Source of the DNA: Dendrocalamus latiflorus
Taxonomy: Eukaryota; Streptophyta; Magnoliopsida; Poales; Poaceae
Assembly: GCA_017311315.1 (NCBI GenBank)
Contig: CM029670.1
Span: 23,029,449 to 23,093,448, forward strand
DNA length: 64,000 nucleotides
Reading direction: 5' to 3'
Below are positions 52,301-63,256 of this stretch, in pieces. The notes under the pieces were generated by a model, which ran no database searches, had not been told where the DNA came from, and saw nothing but the letters and a program-made list of their open reading frames with translations. A program made the translations under genes and the position numbers. Each line of letters begins with the position of its first letter. The first letter of the stretch is position 1.

Positions 52301-54559
52301 CCGTCCCCTACCCATCGAACGGGTGGCAGGCGCCTAGTCGAAGTAGGCGCGCGCGCTCCGTCGCCTTCCCATCGAAAGGGTGGCAGCGAAGCTGGCGCGT
52401 AGTCGAAGTAGGCGCGCGCGCTCCGTCGCCTACCCTTCGAACGGGTGGCAGCGAAGCTGGCGCGTAGTCGAAGAAGACGCGCGCGGTCCGTCGCCTTCCC
52501 ATCGAACGGGTGGCAGCGAAGCTGGCGCCTAGTCGAAGTAGACGCGCGCGCTCCGTCGCCTTCCCATCGAACGGGTGGCAGCGAAGCTGGCGCGTAGTCG
52601 AAGTAGGCGCGCGCGCTCCGTCCCCTACCCTTCGAACGGGTGGCAGCGAAGCTGGCGCCTAGTCGAAGTAGGCGCGCGCGCTCCGTCCCCTACCCTTCGA
52701 ACGGGTGGCAGCGAAGCTGGCGCCTAGTCGAAGTAGACGCGCGCGCTCCGTCGCCTTCCCATCGAACGGGTGGCAGCGAAGCTGGCGCCTAGTCGAAATA
52801 GGCGCGCGTGCTCCGTCCCCTACCCTTCGAACGGGTGGCAGCGAAGCTGGCGCCTCGTCGAAGTAGACGCGCGCGCTCCGTCCCCTACCCTTCGAACGGG
52901 TGGCAGCGAAGCTGGCGCCTGGTCGAAGTAGACGCGCGCGCTCCGTCCCCTACCCTTCGAACGGGTGGCAGCGAAGCTGGCGCGTCGTCGAAGTAGGCGC
53001 GCGCGCTCCGTCCCCAACACTTCGAACGGGTGGCATCGAAGCTGGCGCCTCGTCGAAGTAGGCGCGCGCGCTCCGTCCCCTACCCTTCGAACGGGTGGCA
53101 GCGAAGCTGGCGCCTAGTCGAAGTAGGCGCGCGCGCTCCGTCCCCTACCCTTCGAAAGGGTGGCAGCGAAGCTGGCGCCTAGTCGAAGTAGCCGCGCGCG
53201 CTCCGTCCCCTACCCTTCGAACGGGTGGCAGCGAAGCTGGCGCCTAGTCGAAGTAGGCGCGCGCGCTCCGTCGCCTTCCCATCGAACGGGTGGCAGCGAA
53301 GCTGGCGCCTAGTCGAAGTAGACGCGCGCGCTCCGTCGCCTTCCCATCGAAGTCGAAGTAGGCGCGCGCGCTCCGTCCCCTACCCTTCGAACGGGTGGCA
53401 GCGAAGTTGGCGCCTAGTCGAAGTAGACGCGCGCGCTCCGTCGCCTTCCCATCGAACGGGTGGCAGCGAAGCTGGCGCGTAGTCGAAGTAGGCGCGCGCG
53501 CTCCGTCCCCTACCCTTCGAACGGGTGGCAGCGAAGCTGGCGCCTAGTCGAAGTAGGCGCGCGCGCTCCGTCCCCTACCCTTCGAACGGGTGGCAGCGAA
53601 GCTGGCGCCTAGTCGAAGTAGGCGCGCGCGCTCCGTCGCCTTCCCATCGAACGGGTGGCAGCGAAGCTGGCGCCTAGTCGAAGTAGACGCGCGCGCTCCG
53701 TCGCCTTCCCATCGAACGGGTGGCAGCGAAGCTGGCGCGTAGTCGAAGTAGGTGCGCGCGCTCCTTCCCCTACCCTTCGAACGGGTGGCAGCGAAGCTGG
53801 CGCCTAGTCGAAGTAGACGCGCGCGCTCCGTCGCCTTCCCATCGAACGGGTGGCAGTGAAGCTGGCGCCTAGTCGAAGTAGACGCGCGCGCTCCGTCGCC
53901 TTCCCATCGAACGGGTGGCAGCGAAGCTGGCGCTTAGTCGAAGTAGGCGCGCGCGCTCCGTCCCCTACCCTTCGAACGGGTGGCAGCGAAGCTGGCGCCT
54001 ACTCGAAGTAGGCGCGCGCGCTCCGTCGCCTTCCCATCGAACGGGTGGCAGCAAAGCTGGCGCCTAGTCGAAGTAGACGCGCGCGGTCCGTCGCCTTCGC
54101 ATCGAAGGGGTGGCAGCGAAGCTGGCGCGTAGTCGAAGTAGGCGCGCGCGCTCCGTCCCCTACCCTTCGAACGGGTGGCAGCGAAGCTGGCGCCTAGTCG
54201 AAGTAGACGCGCGCGCTCCGTCGCCTTCCCATCGAACGGGTGGCAGCGAAGCTGGCGCGTAGTCGAAGTAGGCGCGCGCGCTCCGTCCCCTACCCTTCGA
54301 ACGGGTGGCAGCGAAGCTGGCGCCTAGTCGAAGTAGGCGCGCGCACTCCGTCCCCTACCCTTCGAACGGGTGGCAGCGAAGCTGGCGCCTAGTCGAAGTA
54401 GACACGCGCGCTCCGTCGCCTTCCCATCGAACGGGTGGCAGCGAAGCTGGCGCCTAGTCGAAATAGGCGCGCGTGCTCCGTCCCCTACCCTTCGAACGGG
54501 TGGCAGCGAAGCTGGCGCCTCGTCGAAGTAGACGCGCGCGCTCCGTCCCCTACCCTTCG
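49306..54559 (-). repeat. W 65-bp satellite-like array (about 81 units)
   Basis: Units of 65 bp (for example starts at 50532 and 50597, 50985 and 51050, 52193 and 52258). Plus-strand unit: TGGCAGCGAAGCTGGCGCC, TAGTCGAAGTAG(A/G)CGCGCGCGC, then TCCGTC followed by either CCCTACCCTTCGAACGGG or GCCTTCCCATCGAACGGG. The two end types alternate irregularly. Units are mostly over 90% alike. Shortened units occur at about 50465, 51950, 52325 and 53348. Open frames of 60-85 codons inside it arise because 65 is not a multiple of three; they are artefacts. Confidence 0.97.
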
Positions 54560-55329
54560 GCACCCACTGCGCGTACACTTCGGCCTGCCTGGTGTGCGCG
54601 CTCCTCCAGCACCGCGGCTGTACGCATGTTGCCGGGTTAAATGACCCCCAGCTGGAGATGCCCGGCGGGGCCGGAGTAATGTCCGGCGCCGTCCGCTCCG
54701 CTCGCTGTGCCCTTGGTCCCTTCTACGGCCGGATCTGGGATCCCGTCGGGGCGGAAGCTGTACGGATCGAGCTCCGGAAGACGCTGTACGGGACGGGGAG
54801 CCTCGGCCAATTTCTGGACGGGGTCGCTCGACGCGATGATGGCGGCGCTGGGCCCTCCGAAGGCGCCGGGAACCCGCAGGTCTGATGCCGCGGCGCCTAG
54901 TGTAGGCTTACGTTGTACTGTCCCTTGTCTTTGCTAATAAAGCGCACGCTTTCTGCATGCATGCTGATTTTTACCTATATCCCGGGCAGCTTCCCTGCTG
55001 GGGCCGGCTTCGGGCGGCCGATCTTTCAACCCGACGACGCCTTCGACGATGGCGAAGGGCGGAAGATTCGCTCGATTTTTGGGCGCGCCGGCCCTCTTCG
55101 GGCGAGGCCCCAACTTTAGCGCGTGTTAAGGACGAACCCGCGGGGTAGCGACTTAGAGTGGCCGGGGTGTTGGCGGACCTTTGTACATATGATCCTTCGG
55201 GTAAGCAGGCCTCCTGGCATTATAAGATGTGCGCTGTGTGTTGATGCCGCCGTTGGCGACGTAGCTGCGCCAGGGCTCCTTAGAACGGACAGTCCGCGGA
55301 CTGACGTACGCGGAGGCAGACCTCTGCAA
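54560..55329 (-). other. W spacer between array and repeat block
   Basis: About 770 bp, GC-rich, no credible coding frame. Short AATAAAG word at about 54937. Confidence 0.55.
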
Positions 55330-55870
55330 TTTGCCTTGCTTTATAGCCCGGAGACTCGCGCGTGCGGAGCTAGGCTCGACGCTACGTCTTATTTAGAGTC
55401 CGGAGACTCGCGCGTGTCCGTGGACTATTGCGTGCGGAGCTACGCTCGACGCTACGTCTTCTTTATAGTCCGGAGACTCGCGCGTGCGGAGCTACGCTCG
55501 ACGCTACGTCTTATTTAGAGTCCGTGGACTATTGCGTGCGGAGCTAGGCTCGACGCTACGTCTTCTTTAGAGTCCGTGGACTATTGCGTGCGGAGCTACG
55601 CTCGACGCTACGTCTTCTTTATAGTCCGGAGACTTGCGCGCGCGAGGGCGTCCCCCCGGTGCGTATTTTGTTTATACTCAGTCCCGTCACCTTGGCGACG
55701 GCGAGTGCACACGCGAACGTGCGTCTTTGGTTTATACTTAGACCCGCCCACCCTGGTAACGGCGAGTGCACACGCGAACGTGCGTCTTTGGTTTATACTC
55801 AGACCCGCCCACCCTGGCAACGGCGAGTGCACACGCGAACATGCGTCTTTGGTTTATACTGCAGGGGCGC
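55330..55870 (-). repeat. W TATA-word repeats
   Basis: 55340-55650: repeats of GGAGCTA(C/G)GCTCGACGCTACGTCTT(A/C)TTTA(G/T)AGTCCG, the reverse complement of the CTCTAAATAAGACGTAGCGTCGAG words of Z. 55670-55860: three units of about 62 bp (GGTTTATACTCAGACCCGCCC...GGCGAGTGCACACGCGAACGTGCGTCTTT). Collinear with 32141-33050 of Z. Confidence 0.82.
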
Positions 55871-56106
55871 GCGCGCTGGCCAAGCCGGCGCGCGCCCTCA
55901 CCGCGTGCTCGTATGTGACGAAGAAGAATTAACGGCAAACGGCGACTTTCATTATATCCCCGTTTGCGCGGGCGAGCGACTACAAGGGGTGAATATACTG
56001 ACCGTTTACCCTTGACGCTGCCGCAGCCTCTAGTCGCTGGACGTCTGCAGGGCCCGCGCAGGAGCCTGTGGATGACCCCCCGGACCTCCGCGCTGTGACG
56101 TCGGCT
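55871..56106 (-). other. W junction region after the protease
   Basis: Non-coding remnant joining the protease end to the repeat block; the roughly 3.2-kb pol present in Z at this position is missing. Confidence 0.6.
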
Positions 56107-58575
56107 CTAAGGGCGCCGCTGAGTCTCGCGGCGCGGGCATCTGGTGCCTGGCTCGATGCGCCGAGCCATATCCTGGTCGCCTCGGACGGTGATGATGGTC
56201 CTGGGGCCCGGGATTTTCATGCACAGATAGCCATGATGTGGTACCGCGCCGAAGGAGTTGAGGATTGGGCGCCCCAGAATGGCATTGTAGGGATACGGGA
56301 GGTCGACCACGTCGAAGGTGGCCTCTTCGGTCCGCATGTTGTCATTTCGACCGAAGGAGACTTGAAGGCCGATCTGGCCCAGCGCCCGCAGGGGCTGTCC
56401 TCCGAAGCCCTGCAGTGGGATTCCCGAGGGCCCCAGGCGGCTTCGAGGAATCCCCATCTGGTCGAAGGCCGCCGCAAACAATACGTTCGCGGAACTACCC
56501 CCGTCCACCAATGCGCGCCCCACGTCGCACCCCGCGATGGTGACCCGGATGACCAGGGTGTCCTGATGAGGGAAGTCCACACCTTGGGCGTCATCAGGTG
56601 TGAATGTAACCTCGTGCCGCGCCCATTCCGGCGGTGCTTGTGCTGGATATGCCGCCACGTGATGTAGTCTTCGCGCGTAGGCCTTCTGCTGCCGCGCCGA
56701 GGCGAACTCCAGTGCAGAGCCGCCGGATATGACATTAATGACCCTGCGGTAGGTTGCGTCCGGGGCCTGCAACGATAGGAGGCCTTCCCGAGGCTGCTGC
56801 ACATGAGCTTGGATCCGCAAGGTGCCTTCTTGGGGTTGCATTCCCTGCGCCTGTACCTGCATCCCCTACGCCTGTACCTGCATGGGGGCCTCGTATGGGA
56901 ATTGGACGTGGGCCACCGCAGGCGGGCGCGCCTCCGGGTTCCTGTCCCGAGCGACGCTGTCGCGGAGCGCCGCGATGGAGGTGCAGTTACGGGTATCATG
57001 ATTGCCGCGGCCGTGGACTAAGCACCACAGCCCCTGATGCTGGTCGTCATAGTCTCCGCGACCCTTATCGTCGCGACCCCTGCCACGGCCGCGGCCGTGG
57101 CCGCGGCGCCCTCGGCCGCCTCGGCCGGCTGGGGCGCCCTCGTCGGATCCGCCGTCGATGTCGAGGACGTACCGGTTCCGCCTCAACCTTTGTTGGCCGC
57201 TCTTGGGCTGATCCGACGACTCCTTATGCGGGTTGTCCCTGCGGTCGGGCGCGTCCCTGGACGACTCCTTCTTACGCTTTCCTTTCGAAGAGCCGCCCTT
57301 TGGTGGATCTTCGGTTTTTGCCGAGGCTCCGGCCTGGTTAGTGTCAGAGTCGTCACCTTGCCTTCGCTGCGCGTATTCTTCCGCCCTGGCGTATTCTTCC
57401 ATCTTGTCGAAGAGCTTCGCCACCGTCTTGATTGGCTTCCGCGCATTGTATTCGGCCATCGGGCCCGGACGAAGGCCCTGTATGGCTGCATTGACGATGG
57501 TGGTCTCGTTGACATCCTTCACTTGACATCGAATCTTGGCGAAGCGTTTGAAGTAATCCCGGAGTTTCTCTGAGGGTTTTTGCTTCACGGCGAAGAGTTG
57601 GTCCGCCTCGACCCGGTCGACGTAGTTTCCCTGGAAGTTATTGTGGAGGCGGATGCGGAGCTGCTCCCACGCGTAGATGGAGCCCGGCTCTATGGTAAAA
57701 AACCAAGAGAGCGCCACTCCTTGTAGCGCAAGAGGGAGTCCCTTTGCCTTCGTGGTGTCGTCTCCGCCCGCGGCTTCGATCGCGGTTTCGTATACGCGCA
57801 CGAACTCACGGGGGTCCGTGTCGCCTTTATACGAGTCGATGGCGCTAGGGAACTTGAAGTCTTCGGGCCATGGCGCCTGCTGCAGCCCCGCCGAGAGCGG
57901 GGACTCCGGATCCACGCGCCGCAGCGGCACGCGGCTGGACGTGTGGGCTTCGCGACTGTCCGCCCTCTCCGGCACGGGCTCGGTCGCGATTGCTGGTGCG
58001 GCCGGCTGACTCCGAGCCTCTTGTATATCTCTGACGGCTCCACGAAGGTCCCCCAGCTCCCGCTGGAACGCGTTGAGAGCCGCTAGCGGGGCACTTTCCA
58101 CCGCCGGTGCAGGCGGGGTCGCTGGTACTCCCAGCGGGCGGACCGGCGCGGGGACGACTGCGTCGCGAGGTCCCGAGCTGCCGGTCGCCCCATCGTGGCT
58201 ACTTCGGACCACCCGGTCTGCGGCACCGGCAAGGGTTGTCGCGGGGGCGGCGAGGCCGGCGGCCGTTGCGTCGGCGGGGTCGGTTGTCGCCGCACCCGCG
58301 TCGACGTCTTCGACCGCTGGGTCGGCCGCGGGGCCCATCCGCGCGACGCCGGTAGCTGGGCGGGTTGCCGCGGTGACGGTGCCGGGGGCGATCGTCGCGG
58401 TGCCGGTGACGAGGTTGGTCGTCGCCGCGCGAACGCCGGCGTCTTCGGCCACCATGCCTGCGTCGACGCCCGCGTCCGCCGCTGCCGATGCCGAAGCCCT
58501 GGTGCTCATACGGTGCTCTGGGCTGACCACCTTCTTTCCCTTCGCCGCCGCTGAAGAAGCTTTTTTCAGTGCCAT
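56107..58575 (-). pseudogene. W gag-protease polyprotein, one in-frame TAG
   Basis: One minus-strand frame of 823 codons with an amber stop at 56866-56868. Gag: an Ala-rich N-terminus, ELGDLRGAVRDIQEA, PWPEDFKFPSAID, then the retrotransposon gag fold (LQGVALSWFF, YAWEQLRIRLHNNFQG, LRDYFKRFAKI, AAIQGLRPGPMAEY). A basic linker follows, and a knuckle CX2HX4HX4C (CLVHGRGNHDTRNC). Behind the stop the same frame gives a retropepsin with ALVDGGSSANVLF and YNAILGRPILN. The stop lies in a 21-bp repeat (MQVQA-stop-G, MQVQAQG), where the second copy has CAG. After residues MARRI (about 56158) homology to Z ends and pol is missing. Gag alone is made intact; whether the stop is read through to give protease cannot be told. 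Confidence 0.85.
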
Positions 58576-58606
58576 CTTTTCCTTCGGTCTTCAGGCTTGT
58601 CTCCGT

Positions 58607-58627
58607 CCTCCCCACGGACGGCGCCAA
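58607..58627 (-). other. Primer-binding site of W (Tat type)
   Basis: Minus-strand TTGGCGCCGTCCGTGGGGAG next to the 5' LTR; same as in Z. Confidence 0.88.
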
Positions 58628-58628
58628 C

Positions 58629-58877
58629 TGTTGTGGCTACAGACCAAACAGAGAGAGAGATGGTAGTGGAGAGTGATGAAGATGAGTGTAATGGCCTGGG
58701 TCCTCCCCATGGCTTGTGCTCATATATATATATGCACATGAGAAGTGCTTTTACAGTTATACCCTTACATCTGGTTATTCCCTCTGGGGGCAGTTATGTC
58801 ATTACACATGGCCTATTCTGGGCCTTATGATCTCCTACCAGGCCTGCTGGGTTTAGGTGGGGGCCACCCCTACGACA
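58629..58877 (-). repeat. W 5' LTR
   Basis: 249 bp with a TA-repeat TATA-like stretch at 58722-58733. Flanked on the right by GGCCT (58878-58882). Confidence 0.95.
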
Positions 58878-58882
58878 GGCCT

Positions 58883-61800
58883 GATGGCCAAAGTTTACAT
58901 CAATGATCCATAAACCAAAATTAAATATAAGCAGCGGAAGATAAAATCGAAGTGGAAGAAGCCCACTGAGCTTGCCCACAAGCAAACGACAGTAAGACAC
59001 AGTTTACATGTCCTGATCCTCACTGAAGTCAAAGTTGTCCTCTGAAAATAATGAATTGAGCAACATGAGCACATAAAGTACTCCACAAGTTACACCAGAA
59101 GGTTTAATAGAGTTAATGCATGCATAAAGATTGACAAAGGAAGGCATAGTAAGGTTAATTGAGCGAAAAGTAGAATAGAAGTAAATATTGTAAGTAGATT
59201 CAAAAGCTAAATTAGATACAATAAATAGAAATAAGATTTTATTAAAATAATATCGTTAGTGCTGGCTCCGACCAAACACCAACCTAACCACGACATCCTA
59301 CCCGGACCATCTTTCCCAAAAAGATCTCATATGGATTCCATCCATCCATAAGCATTTTGTAAAACCATTTTGAAAACAAAATCTAATCCATGAAAAAATT
59401 TACTCAGCTTGCCCATGACCGTAGACACGGCTATCCAGGATAGATTATACATTTTGTAGAGGTTGTACAGCTTTACCCATAAAATATGATCATCCCATAT
59501 TGCTACCGGATAAGCACACTTCCTTTGGTACGCGGTGAGGAGATCATAACTAGGCTTTACAACGCAAAGCTTTCAACCTAGCCAAGCCAACACTAATATT
59601 TCACGCCAGTAAGAAATCCACCAGACCGAGACCCCCTCTTGAGCCGAGTGAGACTTCACATGGCCTACGCCACGTTCACTTTCAACCTCCAGCGAGACTC
59701 AGGATGGGACCCGCAAATTAATCAGTCAGGACTATCCCATACCAACCTTGTGGTAGTACGATATGGTTTTGTAGTAGTAGCTCACAGACCGGTCCTTGAT
59801 TGACTTAGGTACCAACCACATACCCATTGTACCTAGCAATCAACATTGTGTCACGGAACAACAATGTATGCCAGCAAGCACCCACCACCTAACTATTTAC
59901 CTAAGTCTAAACCAAGTTTTTATAAATTTATTTATCAGAAATTCTATAGACTTTCTCGACTCACCAAAGTCAAGAATAGATTTTAGAAACCATCATTTTA
60001 TGTGAAACAATTGATCCCATTTAAATCATTCTAAGCATGGCTAAGCAATTCTACAAAATTTCCAGCTAATACTAATGCACTAACTAGGTTTTTATCTAAG
60101 GTGGCAAGGCATGTTTGTTCAATATCAAATTTGGCCATATACAAAGGAATTTGGTGTAACTAAAGTTTAAATTAGATTTGAACTAATTTGAATAAAAGTA
60201 TGCATGCATAATAATTAAAAATAACATAATAATTTAAATTACCGGGAGCAACATGATCAAATGTGTAACTTTCCTCGCTCGAAGTCTTGATGTTATGCAT
60301 CGTCGAAATTGGACTCTTCGAATTCGTTGTAGTCTACATGCGAAGAACCAATGCAAAAAGAAAACAAAAATTAAAAAATTAAAAAGAGGCTAGAAATGGG
60401 TAGTTTAAGGTTTTAGAAGAATTTAGAAATTTGAATGGTCTTGATTGGAGTTAGGATGAAGAAATACGGGCTTCTGGAAGTATTTTTTTGCTGTGATTAG
60501 TAATGGCAGTAGTTAGAAGTAGGAGCGGTCAAAGTTTATGTGGTCGAAAGCAAGAGAGTGGTGAAAACTGAGTGACCGAAGTTCAACGGTCGAAAGCTAT
60601 GTGTGGTTGAACAGCTGTGGCTGGAAATTAGAGTTTTAAAGTGGTCGGAAGCTTTAGTAACCGGTCGGTACGCAAAGCTATAGGAACTGGTCGATACTTA
60701 CAAAGTGGTCGAGTTTTTGGTGATCAAAACTTGGTGGTAAAAAAGCTTGCAGAGTTTAATGTGTGGTCAGTGGCTGAAGTGGTCAAAATTCTATATGTGG
60801 TCGGATGGGGTGGTTGAAAGGATTGAAGTGGTCGAACAGCTGCTGTGGTCGAAAATAGCCGTGGTCGAAAGGCTTACAGAGTGGTTGTAAAGACTGATGG
60901 TAGTGGTCATATACGACCAGAGCAGTCGAAACCCGACTAGAGTAGTCGTATCTAACCATAGCGATCATAACCGATCGGAGTGGTCGTAATTCGACCAGAG
61001 TGGTTGTGATTTGACCAGAGTGGTCATATCTGACCAGGGTGATAGAAGGTTGCTTTTACAGTAGTGCGAGGTTACAGTCGAGAGTGTTTATTGGTCTGAT
61101 GTGTGGAGATGAACAGCAAGGGAAGGAAGAAGAAATATTAAGCTAAAAGGGAATAGTCCAAATGCCTAAAATGGGAAGAATCTATGGCACTGGATATGGT
61201 GAGAACTTGAAGTTAAGCGAGCTTAAACAAAAGAAGACTGTGCTAGTGGGAGGTTTCATTATTTCTTTTTATTTTTAGAAAAAGAGAAATGCTAGGAAAA
61301 ATATTTAGACCCAGAAAAATAGAATGGATATTTTTATGGAGATTTTAGATTTTGCAAAATTTGAATTTGAATTTTGGAAGTGAACTGAAAATTTTGAATG
61401 GAACTCAGGCTTTGAAAACGAACTAGGTATTGGAATTTGGAATTTAAATTTTGGGATTACCAACCAAACTTCAAATATTTTAAAGGATGGCATAAATGGA
61501 TAGATTGGAATTTTTAATGAATTTAGAAATTTGAACAGGCTCAATCAGGGCTAGGATGAAGGAGAACGGGCTTTTGGAAGTTTGAATTCTGAAGAAATTG
61601 ATAAAAGAGATTTTCTGGTACTATTTTTGTACCGAAAAATTAGATTATGACGTCAGCAGGGGATTCAGAATTTTGGCTGAATTATTTTTCTAAGGAAAAA
61701 GGTTTTTATGACGCAATGCTGACGTCAGCTGGATTTTTAAATTTTTGGTAGAGGCTGACAAGTGGGCCTGGCTTTTGGTGCACTGGGTCTATGGACCAAA

Positions 61801-63256
61801 GAGGCGGCTGAGGTGGCACACGGGCTGGTGTGGGCGGCTAGGGCTAGCGTGGCTCCCACATGGCGTCCACGTCGGCTGCCATGCGAGCTTGGGTGCTGAC
61901 ATGGCTGTGCCAGCCGGAGGTAGCGCATAGAGCCCTAGGGCTCGCTGCAGCTCCGACGCCTGTTGGTGGCAGCCGAGGTGCGCAACAAAGAGAGGAGATG
62001 GCGGGGCGGCGGGCTCACCTTAGCGCGGAGCCTGAGGGGATTGAAAATGGGTTAGCGGTGAGCAAGTATTTGTGACGAGTGAGGGCGTCGACGATGAGGG
62101 CTCTCCAGTGGCAGGTTTGCTCGGTGGAGTGGAGGCGGAAGTTCGCATGAGTTCGGCAAAGGTGATGGTGGCGACGGCGAGGGGCGAGGTGGTTTGAGAT
62201 GGTGCAAATTGCTTGCCAAAGGGTGACTGAGGCTCAAAGAGATAGAGGCGTGGCGCAGAGGAAGATGGGGAACCCGAGAGAGGGGAGTGAGGGTGGAGGA
62301 AGGTGGTGCGAAGCTAGGGGTGCTCGAGGGAAAGAAATTATAGGGGGGAGACGGCGAGGCGAGTAATTGTTCGCCATACTTTGCGGGGAGAAAAGTGGTT
62401 AGGTGTGTTAACGCAGAGACGAGCGAATATCAATGGCCATGGATACGAGACATGAGGTGCGGGCGAGAAGCGGAAGTCGAGGCGACACTTGGGGAAGGGA
62501 GATCGGCTGATAATGGAAGCTCGGATGAGGTGGTCATGGCGGTGACGGTGGAAAGAGGAGGGGACGGCCAAGGAAGAAGACGGGAGACGAGGAAGAAGAG
62601 CCTGACATGCGGGGCCCACTTGTCGGCGAGAGGGAAGAGAGGCAAACGGTCGAGATTAGATCAGGCAGCAGTGGATTAAATCTAAGCCGTCGGCTAAGGA
62701 ACGAAGGGGTAAGTGAGAGCGGGTGATAGGGATTAGATCGGGCAGGGTGGATTGAATCAGGGCCAGACACGTGTCAAGCAGAGGGGAGAGAGAGGGGCTT
62801 AAATTCCATTTTTAATTTTCAAAAATACTAGGAAGCTTCAAAAACTCTTAGAAAATACCAAATAAAGTCTAAAAATTACAAAAACAAAATCAAAGAAATT
62901 TCTAGAACTGTTTTAGACTTAGGAAAAATATTTTCAACTTAAAGTTGGTCTTTAAATTTTCACAAAAATACTTTTTATCTTTGAAATTGATTTTAAAATC
63001 CTAGAAAATCACAGAAAATCCAGATAAAAGCCAAATGCTTTCAAATAATTACTTTGAAATAAGGTTTTTACATAAATTCAAAATATCTTTCATTTAATAA
63101 TATTTTTATGTTTTTGTTAAATTACTTTTTAGAAAAGCCTTTTTAAAGGCTGAAAACATGCAAATAAAATCTTTAAAATTCAAACTACCAAATAACACTT
63201 AATTTTATTTTAAAATAATTGTTTTTGAAAATTTTGAAATAAACAACTGGGTTCCA
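58883..63256. other. Segment S, right piece: long AT-rich retrotransposon/LTR-like sequence
   Basis: About 4.4 kb continuing 48262-48395; no credible coding frame on either strand. 58883-60470 is AT-rich. 60480-61060 is filled with GTGGTCGAAA-like repeats. 61740-62810 is GC-richer. 62815-63250 is A/T-rich with AAAATAC(C/T) words. The ends (TGTTAGACCCCAGAG... and ...CTGGGTTCCA) could be TG...CA LTR ends, but flanking 5-mers (TAGGC, CTGTT) do not match, so a simple solo LTR is not supported. Orientation and family unknown to me. Confidence 0.45.
60480..61060. repeat. Degenerate GTGGTCGAAA / CGACCAGAG repeats in S
   Basis: Many imperfect copies at 12-40-bp spacing: AGTGGTCGAA, GTGGTCGAAAGC, then (60910-61040) units of about 20 bp of the type CGACCAGAGTGGTCGTA. 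The latter are partly palindromic (TACGACCA...TGGTCGTA). Confidence 0.75.

Larger units (their letters stand above)
48396..58877 (-). mobile_element. Non-autonomous gypsy element W (Tat-type, gag-pro only, satellite-bearing)
   Basis: LTRs of 249 bp each (48396-48644 and 58629-58877), identical by eye, target duplication GGCCT (48391-48395 and 58878-58882). Minus-strand order: 5' LTR, Tat-type primer-binding site, gag-protease (58575-56107), repeat block (55870-55330), spacer, 65-bp array (54559-49306), 3' region, 3' LTR. RT, RNase H, integrase and the antisense gene of its relative Z are absent. Shared LTR, primer site, gag and 3' edge show that Z-type elements could supply the missing enzymes. 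Confidence 0.94.

Noticed and set aside
49306..54559. Open frames of 60-85 codons with starts such as MAAKLAPSRSRR
   Set aside because: They are translations of the 65-bp repeat; 65 is not a multiple of three, so all frames open periodically. No start context, domain or conservation supports a gene.
49306..54559. CRISPR-like array
   Set aside because: Units are contiguous tandem copies with no unique spacers, inside a plant retrotransposon.
56068..58666. Plus-strand frames of 100-200 codons across W gag
   Set aside because: Antisense shadows in GC-rich coding DNA; the minus-strand gag-pro frame is the supported one.
48262..63256. Segment S as a simple solo LTR with target duplication
   Set aside because: Candidate flanking 5-mers TAGGC and CTGTT do not match, and length and orientation are unclear.
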